Shown here: one piece after another, positions 45,230 through 45,323 of the stretch
Layout: every line of letters starts with the position of its first letter
Numbering within the stretch: the first letter of the stretch is position 1
Source: Peptoniphilus_A olsenii
Lineage (GTDB): Bacteria; Bacillota; Clostridia; Tissierellales; Peptoniphilaceae
Reading direction: 5' to 3'
Assembly (NCBI RefSeq): GCF_040545475.1
Contig: NZ_JBEPMA010000014.1
Location: 1 to 45,323 of the forward strand
Length of the DNA stretch: 45,323 nucleotides
Notes under the pieces: model-generated
What the model saw: only the letters and a program-made list of their open reading frames with translations
Databases searched by the model: none
Told to the model about the DNA's origin: nothing
Position numbers and translations under genes: made by a program

Positions 45230-45323
45230 GTATGACGGGCATGTTCTAATGCTGGGGTGAAATTCCCTAAGGAGCGTAGTTGTCGACGAATCCCATAGCA
45301 ACTTGCAAGTTTCACATGGTGAC
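45230..45323 (+). mobile_element. 5' end of a probable group II intron (class C-like), cut by the window edge
   Basis: Right after the terminator T-run the base composition changes and structured RNA-like sequence begins: GTATGACGGGCATG, then GGGGTGAAATTCCC (a hairpin), a TAGTTGT...AGCAACT stem, TTGCAAG and CACATGGTGAC. The order GnnnGnC-GGCATG, GGGTGA-A-TCCC, GCAAG, ACATGG resembles domain I of bacterial group IIC introns such as that of Oceanobacillus iheyensis, recalled from memory. IIC introns are known to insert just behind terminator hairpins, exactly the position here. Expected downstream, outside the window: the rest of domain I, an intron-encoded reverse transcriptase in domain IV, and domain V. 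Confidence 0.65.

Noticed and set aside
45230..45323. FMN riboswitch (because of GGGTGAAATTCCC)
   Set aside because: Other conserved parts of the FMN element are missing, and the start at the terminator T-run with GGCATG and GCAAG fits group II intron domain I better.

Overview
The window is an AT-rich stretch of a low-GC, Gram-positive-type anaerobe chromosome. A nine-gene V/A-type ATPase operon of the Enterococcus/Clostridia kind, two Na+/glutamate symporters, strong AGGAGG-type ribosome sites, lipoproteins and a giant S-layer-homology (SLH) surface protein with Rib-like and InlB-like modules together suggest a member of the Tissierellia/Peptoniphilaceae (Peptoniphilus/Anaerococcus-like). 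That placement is inference from gene content, not from a marker comparison.

Layout. 1-583: dispersed repeats only. 584-4515 (minus strand): two closely similar gltS genes on either side of an unusual D-Ala-D-Ala-ligase-like ATP-grasp gene. 4716-10235 (plus): hisS, then a typA-cls-metallopeptidase-small membrane protein cluster. 10335-10897 and 13848-14375: repeat blocks that contain a ~410-bp direct repeat bracketing two lipoprotein genes (an FG-GAP-like one and a DUF3160 one). 14508-17541: nitroreductase followed by tsaE-tsaB-rimI-tsaD, the t6A tRNA-modification cluster, with overlapping genes. 17658-18086: repeats. 18220-20201: a multiply disrupted surface-protein pseudogene. 20316-21995: uppP and a nitrilase-family amidase. 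22490-31012: the complete V-ATPase operon H-I-K-E-C-F-A-B-D. 31040-31389: relic of a small secreted protein. 31560-32280: repeats in the opposite orientation, enclosing a GC-rich hairpin. 32377-34014: ACT-domain protein plus UPF0210/PFL-family protein. 34445-45157: a 3570-residue SLH protein. 45230-45323: what looks like the 5' end of a group II intron, lodged directly behind the terminator of the giant gene and cut by the window edge.

How the parts fit. The proteolipid subunit K carries all five residues known to bind Na+ in the Enterococcus hirae enzyme, at identical residue numbers, so the ATPase is probably a Na+ pump. Two Na+-coupled glutamate carriers nearby fit a sodium-based economy with amino-acid use. 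UppP, the ATP-grasp ligase and the SLH protein belong to envelope work; the pseudogene is an older relative of the giant protein and shares its ~100-residue 'EGY' module. Non-coding space is dominated by a family of short hairpin-bearing repeat modules that sit after genes and never inside an intact one.
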